Below, one piece after another: positions 16,929 to 25,418 of a stretch of DNA of 64,000 nucleotides (the first letter of the stretch is position 1; the number at the start of each line of letters is the position of its first letter). The stretch is from the NCBI GenBank assembly GCA_964415195.1, contig CAYPYD010000007.1:1-64000 (forward strand), given 5' to 3'. This DNA comes from WTXA01 sp964415195 (GTDB lineage Bacteria; Bacillota; TC1). Below the pieces are notes generated by a model. The model was not told the DNA's origin. It was given only the letters and a program-made list of their open reading frames with translations, and did no database searches. The position numbers were made by a program, and so were the translations under genes.

Positions 16929-16943
16929 ATATTGTTTTATACA

Positions 16944-16972
16944 TTGACAGGGCTGTTGTATTGTGGTATTAT
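16944..16972 (+). promoter_or_regulatory. Sigma-A promoter of initiator tRNA-Met
   Basis: TTGACA (16944-16949), 17-base spacer, TATTAT (16967-16972). Predicted start about 16979, five bases before the mature tRNA. Confidence 0.85.
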
Positions 16973-16983
16973 AAGTAATGCAT

Positions 16984-17058
<75 letters not shown>

Positions 17059-17065
17059 AATATAT

Positions 17066-17107
17066 TTGAGGCTTAGAGAATTATCTCTGAGCCTCAACTT
17101 TTATTTT
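17066..17107 (+). terminator. Terminator after initiator tRNA
   Basis: TTGAGGCTTAGAGA (17066-17079) pairs with TCTCTGAGCCTCAA (17084-17097), one G-U pair, followed by CTTTTATTTT. Confidence 0.88.
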
Positions 17108-17133
17108 AGTATGAAACTACGGGAGAAGATATA

Positions 17134-18123
17134 ATGATGAAAGCAATTATCAATAAACTACCTGGTATTGCCCTTGCTTTAACTATAGCTATACCAGCTT
17201 GGCTAATAGGGCGAAGTATTCCAGTTATTGGTGGGCCGGTACTTGGTATACTATTTGGTATGATTATAGCATTTTGGAAAAGACCAACAATATTTAAAGA
17301 AGGAACTGACTATACTTCAAAAAAACTTTTGCAGTATTCAATTATCCTCCTTGGATTTGACATGAATCTTTTTAATGTTTTCAAAGTAGGTAAACAGACT
17401 CTTGTATTGATGGCCTTTACACTTACAATCACCTTTTTGACAGCTTTTTTTGCTGGCAGGTTATTGAAACTTGATGGAAATACGAAAACATTGATTGGTG
17501 TTGGATCTGCTATCTGTGGAGGTTCTGCAATTGCTGCAGCAGCCCCTGTAATTAATGCAAATGAAGAGGAAGTGGCTCATTCAATTTCGACTATTTTTCT
17601 TTTTAATGTTATTGCTGCATTTTTATTCCCGATTCTTGGGCATTTATTTTTTATGAGTGACCAGACTTTTGGGATTTGGGCAGGTACTGCGATAAATGAT
17701 ACTTCTTCAGTAGTGGCTGCAGGATACTCCTATAGCACTGCAGCAGGGAATCTTGCTGTTATTGTTAAACTTACTAGGACGTTGATGATTGTTCCTGTAA
17801 CCTTGTTTTTGGCAATTTATACTTCCAGAGAAAATACTGGAAGGGTGAAGAAAGATTATAGTCTTGTTAAGATATTTCCTTGGTTCGTTCTTGGGTTTAT
17901 TATTTCCGCGATACTAAATACATTCATTCCTATTCCTGATGGAGTGAGTGGTTTTCTTGCCCAGTTGGGAAAATTTGTAATTGTAATGGCGATGGTGTCC
18001 ATAGGGCTTAAAACTAATCTTGTTAAACTTATTAAAAGTGGTGGAAAGCCTATTTTGTTAGGTTTGATTTGTTGGGTAGTCTTAGCGATTACATCACTTG
18101 TGGTACAATACTTTATACTTTAA
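17134..18123 (+). CDS. YeiH-family (UPF0324) putative sulfate exporter
   Basis: A 329-residue integral membrane protein with about ten hydrophobic segments. GSAICGGSAIAAAAPVI and the AINDTSSVVAAGYSY motif are diagnostic of the YeiH/UPF0324 family, some members of which are annotated as sulfate or sulfonate exporters; the function is not firmly known. Length is typical. ATG 17134 (or the adjacent ATG 17137) follows GGGAGA. It stands alone between the tRNA terminator and a hairpin-rich intergenic stretch. Confidence 0.88.
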   Translation: MMKAIINKLPGIALALTIAIPAWLIGRSIPVIGGPVLGILFGMIIAFWKRPTIFKEGTDYTSKKLLQYSIILLGFDMNLFNVFKVGKQTLVLMAFTLTITFLTAFFAGRLLKLDGNTKTLIGVGSAICGGSAIAAAAPVINANEEEVAHSISTIFLFNVIAAFLFPILGHLFFMSDQTFGIWAGTAINDTSSVVAAGYSYSTAAGNLAVIVKLTRTLMIVPVTLFLAIYTSRENTGRVKKDYSLVKIFPWFVLGFIISAILNTFIPIPDGVSGFLAQLGKFVIVMAMVSIGLKTNLVKLIKSGGKPILLGLICWVVLAITSLVVQYFIL

Positions 18124-18155
18124 GGTGTTAACAATAATAAATGATTGACTGGACC

Positions 18156-18184
18156 ATTAGACTTTGATAATATTAAAGTCTAAT
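18156..18184 (+). repeat. Hairpin without T-tract downstream of yeiH
   Basis: ATTAGACTTT (18156-18165) and AAAGTCTAAT (18175-18184) form a perfect 10-base stem. No U-run follows. It could stabilise the yeiH mRNA end or belong to a leader of the antiporter gene. Confidence 0.5.
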
Positions 18185-18218
18185 CATGCTTAAATAATTA
18201 ATGACTTAAACTTTAGAG

Positions 18219-18265
18219 CCTGGCAAATAGGGATAAGCTATCCTAGTACCAGACTCTTTTAATAT
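18219..18265 (+). terminator. Extended hairpin with short T-run upstream of the antiporter
   Basis: GAGCCTGG pairs with CCAGACTC (one mismatch), and inside it TAGGGATA pairs with TATCCTA; TTTTAATATA follows. It is probably a terminator of yeiH or an attenuator 30 bases before the antiporter ATG. I do not recognise a riboswitch class. Confidence 0.5.
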
Positions 18266-18292
18266 ATAAAAATAAAAAAGGTGGTATAAAGA

Positions 18293-19435
18293 ATGGAACT
18301 TATCCTGCAACTGGCAATTATTATTATTGCCTCAAAACTGGCCGGGGAAATAAGCAGAAAATTAGGTCAACCTCCTGTGTTAGGCAAGTTAATTATTGGT
18401 ATCATATTAGGATCATCATTTCTTGGAATTGTTGACAGCAATGAACTTCTTACAGAATTTAGTCTGATTGGAGTTATTCTTTTGATGTTCATGGCTGGCT
18501 TGGAAACTGATGTTGATGATTTTAAGAAGGCCTTTAAATCCTCAGCCTTTGTTGGTTTTGGCGGTATTATTGTACCTCTTGTAACAGGTTATGCTGCAGG
18601 TAAGATTATGAATATGAGTGATATTCATGCTTTATTCCTAGGAATGTTACTGTCAGCAACAAGTGTTAGTATCTCTGTCCAAGTTCTTAAGGAAATGAAA
18701 CAATTAAATAATAAAAAAGGTGCTACAATACTTGGAGCTGCTGTTATTGATGATGTTGTTATTATTGTGGCTTTGGCTTTTCTGATGAGTTTTATTGGAG
18801 ACAACGTTGATATTACCAGAGTTATTATTGAGAAGTTTGTTTTCTTTTTTATAGCAATTGCAGTAGCCTGGAAAGTTGTTCCTTGGTTTATTCATAAGTT
18901 TACAAGATTGCAGGTAACAGAAACTATCATATCTTCAGCTCTTATAATCTGTTTTGCTTTCGCATATTTTGCAGAGTTTACTGGAGTTTCAGCAATTATT
19001 GGTTCATATATTGCCGGTATTGCCATAAGTTTGACTCGCTTTAAGGAGAAGGTAATTGAGAAGATTAATCCTATTGGTTATTCTATATTCATACCTGTAT
19101 TTCTAACTAATATTGGTATTACGGCAGATTTTTCAGGAATTGGCGAAAATATTGTTTTAGTTATTGTATTTAGTCTTATTGCAATTTTAACTAAGTTAAT
19201 TGGTGCTTCAATTGGTGCCTTATTATCTGGTTTCAGATGGATGAGTGCCTTAGGTATTGGTGCAGCTATGATTTCACGTGGTGAGGTTGCTCTTATTATG
19301 GCTAAGATTGGATTGGATTCAAGCATATTAAGTAAGGATATGTTTGCAGTATTGATAGTAGTGGTTCTAATAACTACCATCATTACACCGATATTGATGA
19401 AGTATCTATTCACCTTAGATAAGAAACATGCCTGA
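18293..19435 (+). CDS. Kef/NapA-type cation:proton antiporter (CPA2)
   Basis: A 380-residue membrane protein with about twelve hydrophobic helices. GQPPVLGKLIIGIILG, EFSLIGVILLMFMAGLETD and ATSVSISVQVLKE are typical of CPA2 monovalent cation/proton antiporters, and AAVIDDVVIIV carries the two adjacent aspartates that bind ion and proton in the NapA group. The protein stops after the membrane domain, with no C-terminal TrkA-type regulatory domain. A Shine-Dalgarno AAGGTGG precedes the ATG, and a strong terminator follows. Confidence 0.92.
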   Translation: MELILQLAIIIIASKLAGEISRKLGQPPVLGKLIIGIILGSSFLGIVDSNELLTEFSLIGVILLMFMAGLETDVDDFKKAFKSSAFVGFGGIIVPLVTGYAAGKIMNMSDIHALFLGMLLSATSVSISVQVLKEMKQLNNKKGATILGAAVIDDVVIIVALAFLMSFIGDNVDITRVIIEKFVFFFIAIAVAWKVVPWFIHKFTRLQVTETIISSALIICFAFAYFAEFTGVSAIIGSYIAGIAISLTRFKEKVIEKINPIGYSIFIPVFLTNIGITADFSGIGENIVLVIVFSLIAILTKLIGASIGALLSGFRWMSALGIGAAMISRGEVALIMAKIGLDSSILSKDMFAVLIVVVLITTIITPILMKYLFTLDKKHA

Positions 19436-19460
19436 TAAAAAAATATAAGTTTATATATAT

Positions 19461-19495
19461 AAAAAACCCTCGAATTAATATTCGAGGGTTTTTTA
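19461..19495. terminator. Perfect bidirectional-type terminator
   Basis: AAAAAACCCTCGAAT pairs with ATTCGAGGGTTTTTT across a short loop, giving T-runs on both strands. Confidence 0.93.
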
Positions 19496-19642
19496 GTTGA
19501 AGCAAGTCGATGTAAAATAAACGTTTAATATTATAAATTCAAGACAAATAAGGTCGAATTTGTTGTATTTAATATATAAAGGTGATATTTTATGGATAAC
19601 ACTAAAATCAATTTAATATTGAATTATAAAGGAGATGGTCAA

Positions 19643-20311
19643 ATGTATAAAGGTAAATATTTAGTTTTATCAATATTGATGTTACTAACAATGATAATTT
19701 CGGTAGGATGCATAAATAAGACTTCTGATAATGATAGTGAAAAAGAAGAAATAGTTATATCTCGAATGGAAGGTGATTATGTTAAGTCATATAATAATTC
19801 TAAAGAATTATTTGGAGACAGCGATATAGTATTTAAAGGATTAGTAACAAATACTAACACTATAGAAAAAGATGGCACAATTAGAACTCTGATTGATCTT
19901 CAAGTAAAGGAAACATATAAAGGGGAAGATTCCTTAAAGGAGCTAAAAGTATCAATAATGGGTGGACTAATGGATGGCGAAGATTTTATTAATTCTAGTA
20001 TTGGGAAAATGTTTTTAGAAAAAGGTGAGTCAACTAAGGAGCTTCAAAATAAATATTTTGGGAAGAATGTAAGATTTGCAGGATTTGAAGGAGAAAAAAT
20101 ACCTATTAAGGGTGACATGTATATAGTTTTTGCTGTTAATTCGGAAATTGATGATGATTTATATTATATATTAGGCGGTGGTTATGAACAAGGAATATTA
20201 CCAGTTATTGATAGTAATAATGTAGAGGAATATAACCCGGAAAAGAAAAAGAATCATCTAGAATTAAATGTTATGAGTATTGACCAATTGATTAATGATA
20301 GTGAAAAGTAA
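19643..20311 (+). CDS. Hypothetical lipoprotein
   Basis: A 222-residue predicted lipoprotein. The signal peptide (about 1-20) ends in SVGC, followed by a polar linker and an acidic, beta-rich domain with LFGDSDIVFKGLVTN and KGDMYIVFAVNS, a pattern seen in unnamed Firmicutes surface proteins. AAAGGAGATGG precedes the ATG at 19643; an in-frame ATG at 19592 lies before this site and is less likely. It stands alone between two terminators. Function unknown. Confidence 0.72.
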   Translation: MYKGKYLVLSILMLLTMIISVGCINKTSDNDSEKEEIVISRMEGDYVKSYNNSKELFGDSDIVFKGLVTNTNTIEKDGTIRTLIDLQVKETYKGEDSLKELKVSIMGGLMDGEDFINSSIGKMFLEKGESTKELQNKYFGKNVRFAGFEGEKIPIKGDMYIVFAVNSEIDDDLYYILGGGYEQGILPVIDSNNVEEYNPEKKKNHLELNVMSIDQLINDSEK

Positions 20312-20324
20312 ATATATTTAATTG

Positions 20325-20358
20325 AAAAGACTTGAAGATATTACTTCAAGTCTTTTTG
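20325..20358 (+). terminator. Rho-independent terminator
   Basis: AAAAGACTTGAAG (20325-20337) pairs with CTTCAAGTCTTTT (20344-20356), followed by T. Confidence 0.9.
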
Positions 20359-20502
20359 TATGTCTAATATTAACCTAAATCTATGGTTACTTATATAACT
20401 TTTTAAATATAAAATAGTGGTTAATTATTTATTGATTTAATCCACTAATTAGAGTATTCTTTTCCCATAGATAAGGACATGAAAATATTTTAAAATAACT
20501 TA

Positions 20503-20533
20503 TTGACACTCCCCTAAGGGGAGATTATAGACT
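20503..20533 (+). promoter_or_regulatory. MerR-type promoter with operator dyad
   Basis: TTGACA (20503-20508) is followed by the perfect dyad CTCCCCT-A-AGGGGAG (20509-20523), then TAGACT (20528-20533) at a 19-base spacing, the over-long spacer typical of promoters that MerR-family activators unwind. TATAGA at 17 bases is an alternative -10. The gene it drives is itself a MerR regulator, so autoregulation is likely. Confidence 0.82.
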
Positions 20534-20574
20534 AAACCTAGGACAGGCAAGAAAGGTGAAAAGGGAGAGAAATC

Positions 20575-21384
20575 ATGTATAGAATTGGACTATTTTCCAA
20601 AATATCCAAAACAACAATAAAAACACTAAGATACTATGATCAGGTTGGACTGCTAAAACCGGCAATGATTGATGAAGACAACGGATACCGTTACTACACT
20701 TCTGAGCAACTATACCAGCTACATGACATAATAGCCTTACGACAACTAAGCTTCTCCGTCGAAGATTGTTTGCAAATAATCAGGGTCGGGAAAATAGACC
20801 AAGTACTAGGAGAAAGAAAAAAAGAAATCGAAACCAACCTCACTGAACTCCAAGATCGCCTAACTAGACTGAACCACTATATTTCCGAAATCAAGGAGGG
20901 AAGAAAAATGACCTACAGCCCAGTAATCAAACAAACACCAGAATGTATAATCTACTCCAAAAGAATGATAGTACCAAACTATGATAGCTACTTCCAAATT
21001 ATACCCAAAATAGGTGAAGAAGTAACAACAACCAATCCTGACCTAAAATGCGCAATACCAGAATATTGTTTCATAATCTACCATGATGGTGAATACAAAG
21101 ACCAGGATATTGATGTAGAATACTGTGAAGCAGTAGACAAATTTGGACAGGACACTGAAAGTATAAAATTTAAAAAGATACCCAGTATAACAGTGGTTTC
21201 AGTTATGCACAAAGGTGCCTACAGCGGGCTAAGAGACGCTTACGCTTACGCATTTCGTTGGATAGAAGATAATAACTACACTATCACAGACAACCCAAGA
21301 GAAAGCTACATCGATGGAATCTGGAACAAAGAAAAGGTCGAAGAATGGCTTACAGAACTACAAATACCAGTCACTAAGAAATAG
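20575..21384 (+). CDS. MerR-family regulator with GyrI-like effector-binding domain
   Basis: A 269-residue transcription factor of BmrR type. The N-terminal winged helix (1-70: YRIGLFSKISKTTIKTLRYYDQVGLL and DNGYRYYTSEQL) binds the dyad in its promoter, a coiled coil follows (about 80-110), and the C-terminal part (about 115-265) is a GyrI-like ligand-binding domain with the late VSVMHKGAYSGL motif. Such proteins sense lipophilic or cationic drugs and often activate an efflux gene; here the next gene is a small membrane protein. The coding strand is A+C-rich. Confidence 0.9.
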   Translation: MYRIGLFSKISKTTIKTLRYYDQVGLLKPAMIDEDNGYRYYTSEQLYQLHDIIALRQLSFSVEDCLQIIRVGKIDQVLGERKKEIETNLTELQDRLTRLNHYISEIKEGRKMTYSPVIKQTPECIIYSKRMIVPNYDSYFQIIPKIGEEVTTTNPDLKCAIPEYCFIIYHDGEYKDQDIDVEYCEAVDKFGQDTESIKFKKIPSITVVSVMHKGAYSGLRDAYAYAFRWIEDNNYTITDNPRESYIDGIWNKEKVEEWLTELQIPVTKK

Positions 21385-21439
21385 TTGACAAATAAGAGTA
21401 CATTGAGCATAATTTAACTACAAATAGGAGGTGGCATTA

Positions 21440-21850
21440 ATGAAAAAAAATATTATTTTAACAATAAGTGGAATAATTATTGCCATACTAATACTAGTAG
21501 TTGGCTTAGTGATAGGCTTAAATGCAGAGAATATATTCGGGCCAAAATATGAGGGACCAATCATAGTTAATGTAGAAATGAAAGAAACACAAAAAAACAA
21601 ACTAGCTCAGACTGCATATAATTACTTAAAAGAAAAAGGAATGATAGAAGAGTATGGTATCAAGATAGATGATCCTGCCACCATAAAAAAAGACGACAAC
21701 TACAGCCCAAGAAATCTAGGAGCATTAACTAGCACTTGAAACATTATCAACCTTAGTGTCTACGTGATAGACTTCAACAAAGGTAATCCTGTAGTGATAT
21801 CACAATCAACAGGAGATGTTCTAGGACTACAAATAGCAATCAACGATTAA
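21440..21850 (+). pseudogene. Membrane-anchored hypothetical gene with in-frame TGA
   Basis: Starting from ATG 21440 (AGGAGGTG six bases upstream), the protein has one N-terminal helix (about 5-27) and a charged outside domain up to SPRNLGALTST. A TGA at 21737-21739 interrupts it, but the same frame continues without other stops as NIINLSVYVIDFNKGNPVVI and ISQSTGDVLGLQIAIND to TAA at 21850, with a terminator just after. The whole frame would be about 136 residues. A TGG-to-TGA nonsense mutation is simplest; if not, a 99-residue protein is made. Confidence 0.65.
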
Positions 21851-21856
21851 AAGTAT

Positions 21857-21884
21857 AAAGGGATATGAGCAATATCCCTTTTAT
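21857..21884 (+). terminator. Rho-independent terminator
   Basis: AAAGGGATAT (21857-21866) pairs with ATATCCCTTT (21872-21881), followed by T. Its position supports 21850 as the original end of the gene before it. Confidence 0.85.
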
Positions 21885-21932
21885 ATTGCTGCTAATATGG
21901 ACATGCCAGTAGAAAAAATATAATATAGAGAC

Positions 21933-22685
21933 ATGGAAGAAAAAATATTAAAAAACTACATTGAAGATCAAATCAAAAAAGCCCAAAAAAATGGAATTGG
22001 AGCAACCAAATTTCTAACACCAACAGAACAAACAGAAGCACAAAGCTACATAACACAACACAAATATAATCAGAAAGTAGATATAATTAAAGAAGGTGGC
22101 TATGAAGGTGCAGAAAGAGCAAGACTCATATTCCTAAACAAACAATGGGGTGAATATGAGAGTGATCAGATACTAGATGCCCTAGTAATAGAACACAGAA
22201 AACAAGATACAATAGGACATAGAGACATTCTGGGAGCCTTAATGAACCTGGGCATCGAAAGAAACACCATAGGTGACATAGAAACCAAAAGCAACCAACC
22301 AACACTAGTATGCCTCCCTGAAATCAGCCAATATATTATAGATAATCTAACAAAGATTGGAAATGTTGGAGTTATTGTAGGGCGGATATCAATAGAAGAA
22401 CTAGGAACAAGAATTGAAGAGTTAGAAATATTGAATATAATAGCCTCATCCATGAGAATAGATTGCCTACTAGCAGAAATTTTCAACCTATCAAGAAACG
22501 AAGCATCAAACCTTATCCAACAAGGAAAGGTTAGTCTAAATCACAAAATAGTAATCAAGCAAGACGACAATGTTGAAGAAGGGAATACTATTACACTAAG
22601 AGGTAAGGGCAAAATCAAAGTACTAGGCAATGAGGGTAAAACAAAGAAAGACCGATTTAAGTTAGTTATTGGAAGATATGTTTAG
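21933..22685 (+). CDS. YlmH-like S4-domain RNA-binding protein
   Basis: A 250-residue protein with an N-terminal region typical of YlmH (RLIFLNKQWGEYESDQILDA, HRDILGALMNLGIERNTIGDI) and a C-terminal S4 RNA-binding domain (about 180-245: RIDCLLAEIFNLSRNEASNLI, then GKVSLNHKIV). Bacillus YlmH binds ribosomes and has been linked to ribosome-associated quality control. Here it is away from the usual division gene cluster. Ribosome binding site is weak (AGAGAC). Identification is good; role by family. Confidence 0.88.
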   Translation: MEEKILKNYIEDQIKKAQKNGIGATKFLTPTEQTEAQSYITQHKYNQKVDIIKEGGYEGAERARLIFLNKQWGEYESDQILDALVIEHRKQDTIGHRDILGALMNLGIERNTIGDIETKSNQPTLVCLPEISQYIIDNLTKIGNVGVIVGRISIEELGTRIEELEILNIIASSMRIDCLLAEIFNLSRNEASNLIQQGKVSLNHKIVIKQDDNVEEGNTITLRGKGKIKVLGNEGKTKKDRFKLVIGRYV

Positions 22686-22730
22686 ATAAATATATATAAC
22701 AAAATAATTATGAAACAGGAGGATAAGAAG

Positions 22731-23051
22731 ATGATCATTACAACAACACCAACAATTGAAGGCAAGAAAATTACAGACTACAAAGGAATAGTTTTTGGAG
22801 AAGTAGTTGCCGGGGTAGATTTTATTAAAGACTTCGCTGCTGGGATAAGTAATTTTTTCGGTGGTAGATCAGGTTCTTATGAAGGCGAACTAATCAGAGC
22901 CAGAGAAGAAGCGATAAATGAAATGACCAACAGAGCAGAAGTGCTAGGTGCCAATGCTATAGTTGGAATAGACATAGACTATGAAGTCCTTGGTCAAGGA
23001 AATAACATGCTAATGGTAACTGTCTCAGGAACAGCAGTAATTGTAGAATAA
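22731..23051 (+). CDS. YbjQ/UPF0145 family protein
   Basis: A 106-residue heavy-metal-binding-domain-like protein of the YbjQ family: MIITTTPTIEGKKI, YKGIVFGEVVAG, EGELIRAREEAINEM and ANAIVGIDIDYE are all family signatures. Members form beta/alpha pentamers of unknown function. The ATG at 22731 is chosen because AGGAGG (22717-22722) lies eight bases ahead; an in-frame ATG at 22710 lies before it. The next gene starts at the base after its stop. Confidence 0.93.
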   Translation: MIITTTPTIEGKKITDYKGIVFGEVVAGVDFIKDFAAGISNFFGGRSGSYEGELIRAREEAINEMTNRAEVLGANAIVGIDIDYEVLGQGNNMLMVTVSGTAVIVE

Positions 23052-23498
23052 ATGAAAATATTAATAGATGCCGATGGATGTCCAGTAATGGAGATCACCT
23101 TAAATTTAGCAAAAGAGAGAGATATCGAAACTATCATACTCTGCGATACAGCCCATATTATCAATAAAGAAGGCACCCGAACTATTACAGTGTCAAAAGG
23201 AAGTGATAGCGTAGATTTTAGTCTTTTAAAATTGGTTAATAAGGGTGATCTTGTAGTAACCCAGGATTATGGACTTGCAGGGATGGTATTAGCAAAAGGT
23301 GGTCTAGCCATCAGACAAGATGGGCTAGTATACAATGACTATAATATTGACAGATTACTAGAAGAGAGACACAATGCCAAGAAATTAAGAAAAAGCGGTG
23401 CCAGATTCAAGGGACCAAAGAAAAGAACCATAGAGGATGATACTAAATATACAGACGAACTAAAAAAACTTTTAGGAGAAACTAGTGCGAAAAGATAA
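23052..23498 (+). CDS. YaiI/YqxD family (UPF0178, DUF188) protein
   Basis: A 148-residue protein of the DUF188 family, which has a PIN-like nuclease fold. MKILIDADGCPVMEI, VSKGSDSVDFSLLKLV, GDLVVTQDYGLAGMVLAKG and the C-terminal RFKGPKKRT are the conserved blocks, with Asp residues in place for metal binding. Activity has not been shown for the family. It directly abuts the upstream gene and overlaps the next by 14 bases, so UPF0145-UPF0178-CapA read as one operon. Confidence 0.93.
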   Translation: MKILIDADGCPVMEITLNLAKERDIETIILCDTAHIINKEGTRTITVSKGSDSVDFSLLKLVNKGDLVVTQDYGLAGMVLAKGGLAIRQDGLVYNDYNIDRLLEERHNAKKLRKSGARFKGPKKRTIEDDTKYTDELKKLLGETSAKR

Positions 23499-24777
23499 GT
23501 ACAATGACAAGAAAAAGAAATTAAATAAAAAGAAAACCAGAAATAGAACAAGTACCTACATTGTTATCCTAATGGTAGTTCTATTTGTGCTATCCACAAC
23601 TGCCTTTTTACTAACCAATAAAAATGGCCGTGAAAAGTTAGTTGACCTTGGAGTTCTTCCAGTAGAAGTAAAGACAGCTAACATAGGTGTTATGGGTGAT
23701 TTGCTATTACATCCTCCAGTCCAGGAAGGCAGCCAGACCGGAGAGGATACCTATGATTTTAATCCAATGTTTCAATACATCAAACCCTATATTGAAGAAT
23801 TGGACTATAGTGTCATTAATTTTGAAGGTACCTTAAGTACCAAGGAATGGGGCTATTCAGGTTATCCTTTATTTAAATATCCTGAGAATGTCATTGATAG
23901 TACAATGGCCACAGGTTTTAACTTGATGTTGACAGCCAACAATCATATAGGCGATGGAAAACCAACTGGTTTTCAATACACACTAAATCTTTTCGAACAA
24001 AAAGGTGCTGACTATATTGGTAGCCGGAAGGATACAACAGGCAATCAATACTTAGTTAAGGAGATTAATGGTATAAAAGTAGGCATGGCCAATTGGACCT
24101 ATGGAGTAATTGCTGATAATGGCAAAGTTAGTGTCAATGGTATACCGGTAACTACCAAGGATGAGATGCTGGTCAATGTTTTTGATTATGGTAAGTTGGA
24201 CTTGTTTTATGGACAAGTGCAAAAAGATATTACTGAAATGAAAAATGAAGGTGCTGAGATTATTGTTTATTATATGCACTGGGGTAATGAGTATAAGATT
24301 GTAGAGAATGACTATCAAAACCTTATGGCTCAGCAATTGTGTGAAATGGGTGTTGATGTAATTGTCGGTGGACATCCTCATGTTCTCCAACCTATAGAAT
24401 ACCTAACATCAGGAGATGGCCAGCATAATACTGTTTGTATTTATTCTTTAGGAAATGCAGTTTCTAATCAGAGAATGAACTTCATGGATCGTAAAACTGG
24501 TCATACTGAAGATGGTGTTCTATTTAGATTCACTATCACCAAAAAAGGTGAAGATAGGGCTTATGTAAGTGGATCATCATATCTACCTACCTGGGTAAAT
24601 ATGAGAACAGAAGGCAGTAAAAGATTATATGAAATTATACCTTTGGACATAGAAAAAGGCTGGACTAGTTATTTCAAAACTCAAGCGGAAATTGATTATG
24701 CTAACGGTTCTTATGAAAGAAGTAAGGCGATTTTAGAAGAAGGTTATAGTACTTTAGTATTTAAATCAGAGTTATAG
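23485..24777 (+). CDS. CapA-family (PGA capsule-type) metallophosphatase-like protein
   Basis: A 430-residue protein with a basic N-terminus and one membrane helix (about 24-46), followed by the PGA_cap / CapA domain, a calcineurin-like fold: GVMGDLLLHPPVQ, VINFEGTL, TANNHIGDG, YYMHWGNEY and VIVGGHPHVLQP supply the metal-site Asp, Glu, Asn and His. CapA acts in poly-gamma-glutamate capsule synthesis, but no capB/C is present here, so the role may be general envelope work. The start is GTG 23485 with AGGAG seven bases upstream, overlapping the preceding gene. Confidence 0.9.
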   Translation: MRKDKYNDKKKKLNKKKTRNRTSTYIVILMVVLFVLSTTAFLLTNKNGREKLVDLGVLPVEVKTANIGVMGDLLLHPPVQEGSQTGEDTYDFNPMFQYIKPYIEELDYSVINFEGTLSTKEWGYSGYPLFKYPENVIDSTMATGFNLMLTANNHIGDGKPTGFQYTLNLFEQKGADYIGSRKDTTGNQYLVKEINGIKVGMANWTYGVIADNGKVSVNGIPVTTKDEMLVNVFDYGKLDLFYGQVQKDITEMKNEGAEIIVYYMHWGNEYKIVENDYQNLMAQQLCEMGVDVIVGGHPHVLQPIEYLTSGDGQHNTVCIYSLGNAVSNQRMNFMDRKTGHTEDGVLFRFTITKKGEDRAYVSGSSYLPTWVNMRTEGSKRLYEIIPLDIEKGWTSYFKTQAEIDYANGSYERSKAILEEGYSTLVFKSEL

Positions 24778-24872
24778 TTTATTTTTACTTTTTTTGTAGT
24801 AAGTTTATATTCTATATGCTACAATTACTTCATAATTAAGAATATAAACTAATATCAGGAGGTTTTATTAAG

Positions 24873-25199
24873 ATGGACGAAAACAAACAAGTCTTCAATA
24901 ATGAAGACATTCAACAAAACAAGGTCATTGCTGCACTTGCTTATCTTATTTTCTTTTTACCGTTAATAGCTGCTAAGGATTCAGAATTCGGTAAGTTTCA
25001 TGCAAACCAGGGCTTGGTATTATTGCTAGCCTTCGTGATAGTGAATTTTTTATATATCATTCCGATTCTTGGCTGGATCGCTGCACCTTTATTGTCAATC
25101 GCATTGACAATAATTGGTATTTTAGGAGCTGTAAGTGCTTATAATGGCAAAGCAGAAGAACTACCTGTAATTGGACAGTTTAACTTAATCAACAAGTAA
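24873..25199 (+). CDS. DUF4870 family membrane protein
   Basis: A 108-residue protein with helices at about 18-35, 48-68 and 70-95. The GKFHANQGLVLLLAF motif marks DUF4870 / Tic20-like proteins. It is a paralogue of the protein at 1879. Consensus ribosome binding site CAGGAGG and a separate terminator make it a single-gene unit. Function unknown. Confidence 0.85.
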   Translation: MDENKQVFNNEDIQQNKVIAALAYLIFFLPLIAAKDSEFGKFHANQGLVLLLAFVIVNFLYIIPILGWIAAPLLSIALTIIGILGAVSAYNGKAEELPVIGQFNLINK

Positions 25200-25224
25200 A
25201 ATTCAAAAAGCTATGTTTAGTAGT

Positions 25225-25258
25225 TAAGGAGTCTAGTATATACTAGGCTCCTTATTTA
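25225..25258 (+). terminator. Rho-independent terminator
   Basis: TAAGGAGTCTAGTA (25225-25238) pairs with TACTAGGCTCCTTA (25241-25254), one G-U pair, followed by TTTATTATT. Confidence 0.85.
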
Positions 25259-25418
25259 TTATTCTCATATACTGATTTTTTGGTTAAACTTATATATGAG
25301 AATCAGTAAAGTCATTGGATGACTTCCTCGTTTTTTATTGTATAGGTATTGATTAAGTGGTATAATACAATAAATTATGAAGGTGCATGAATGTACAAGA
25401 AGGGTGTAATGTTTATTA

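Noticed and set aside
21737..21739. Selenocysteine codon
   Set aside because: No SECIS-like hairpin directly after the TGA was recognised and the flanking residues do not resemble a redox motif; a nonsense mutation is simpler.
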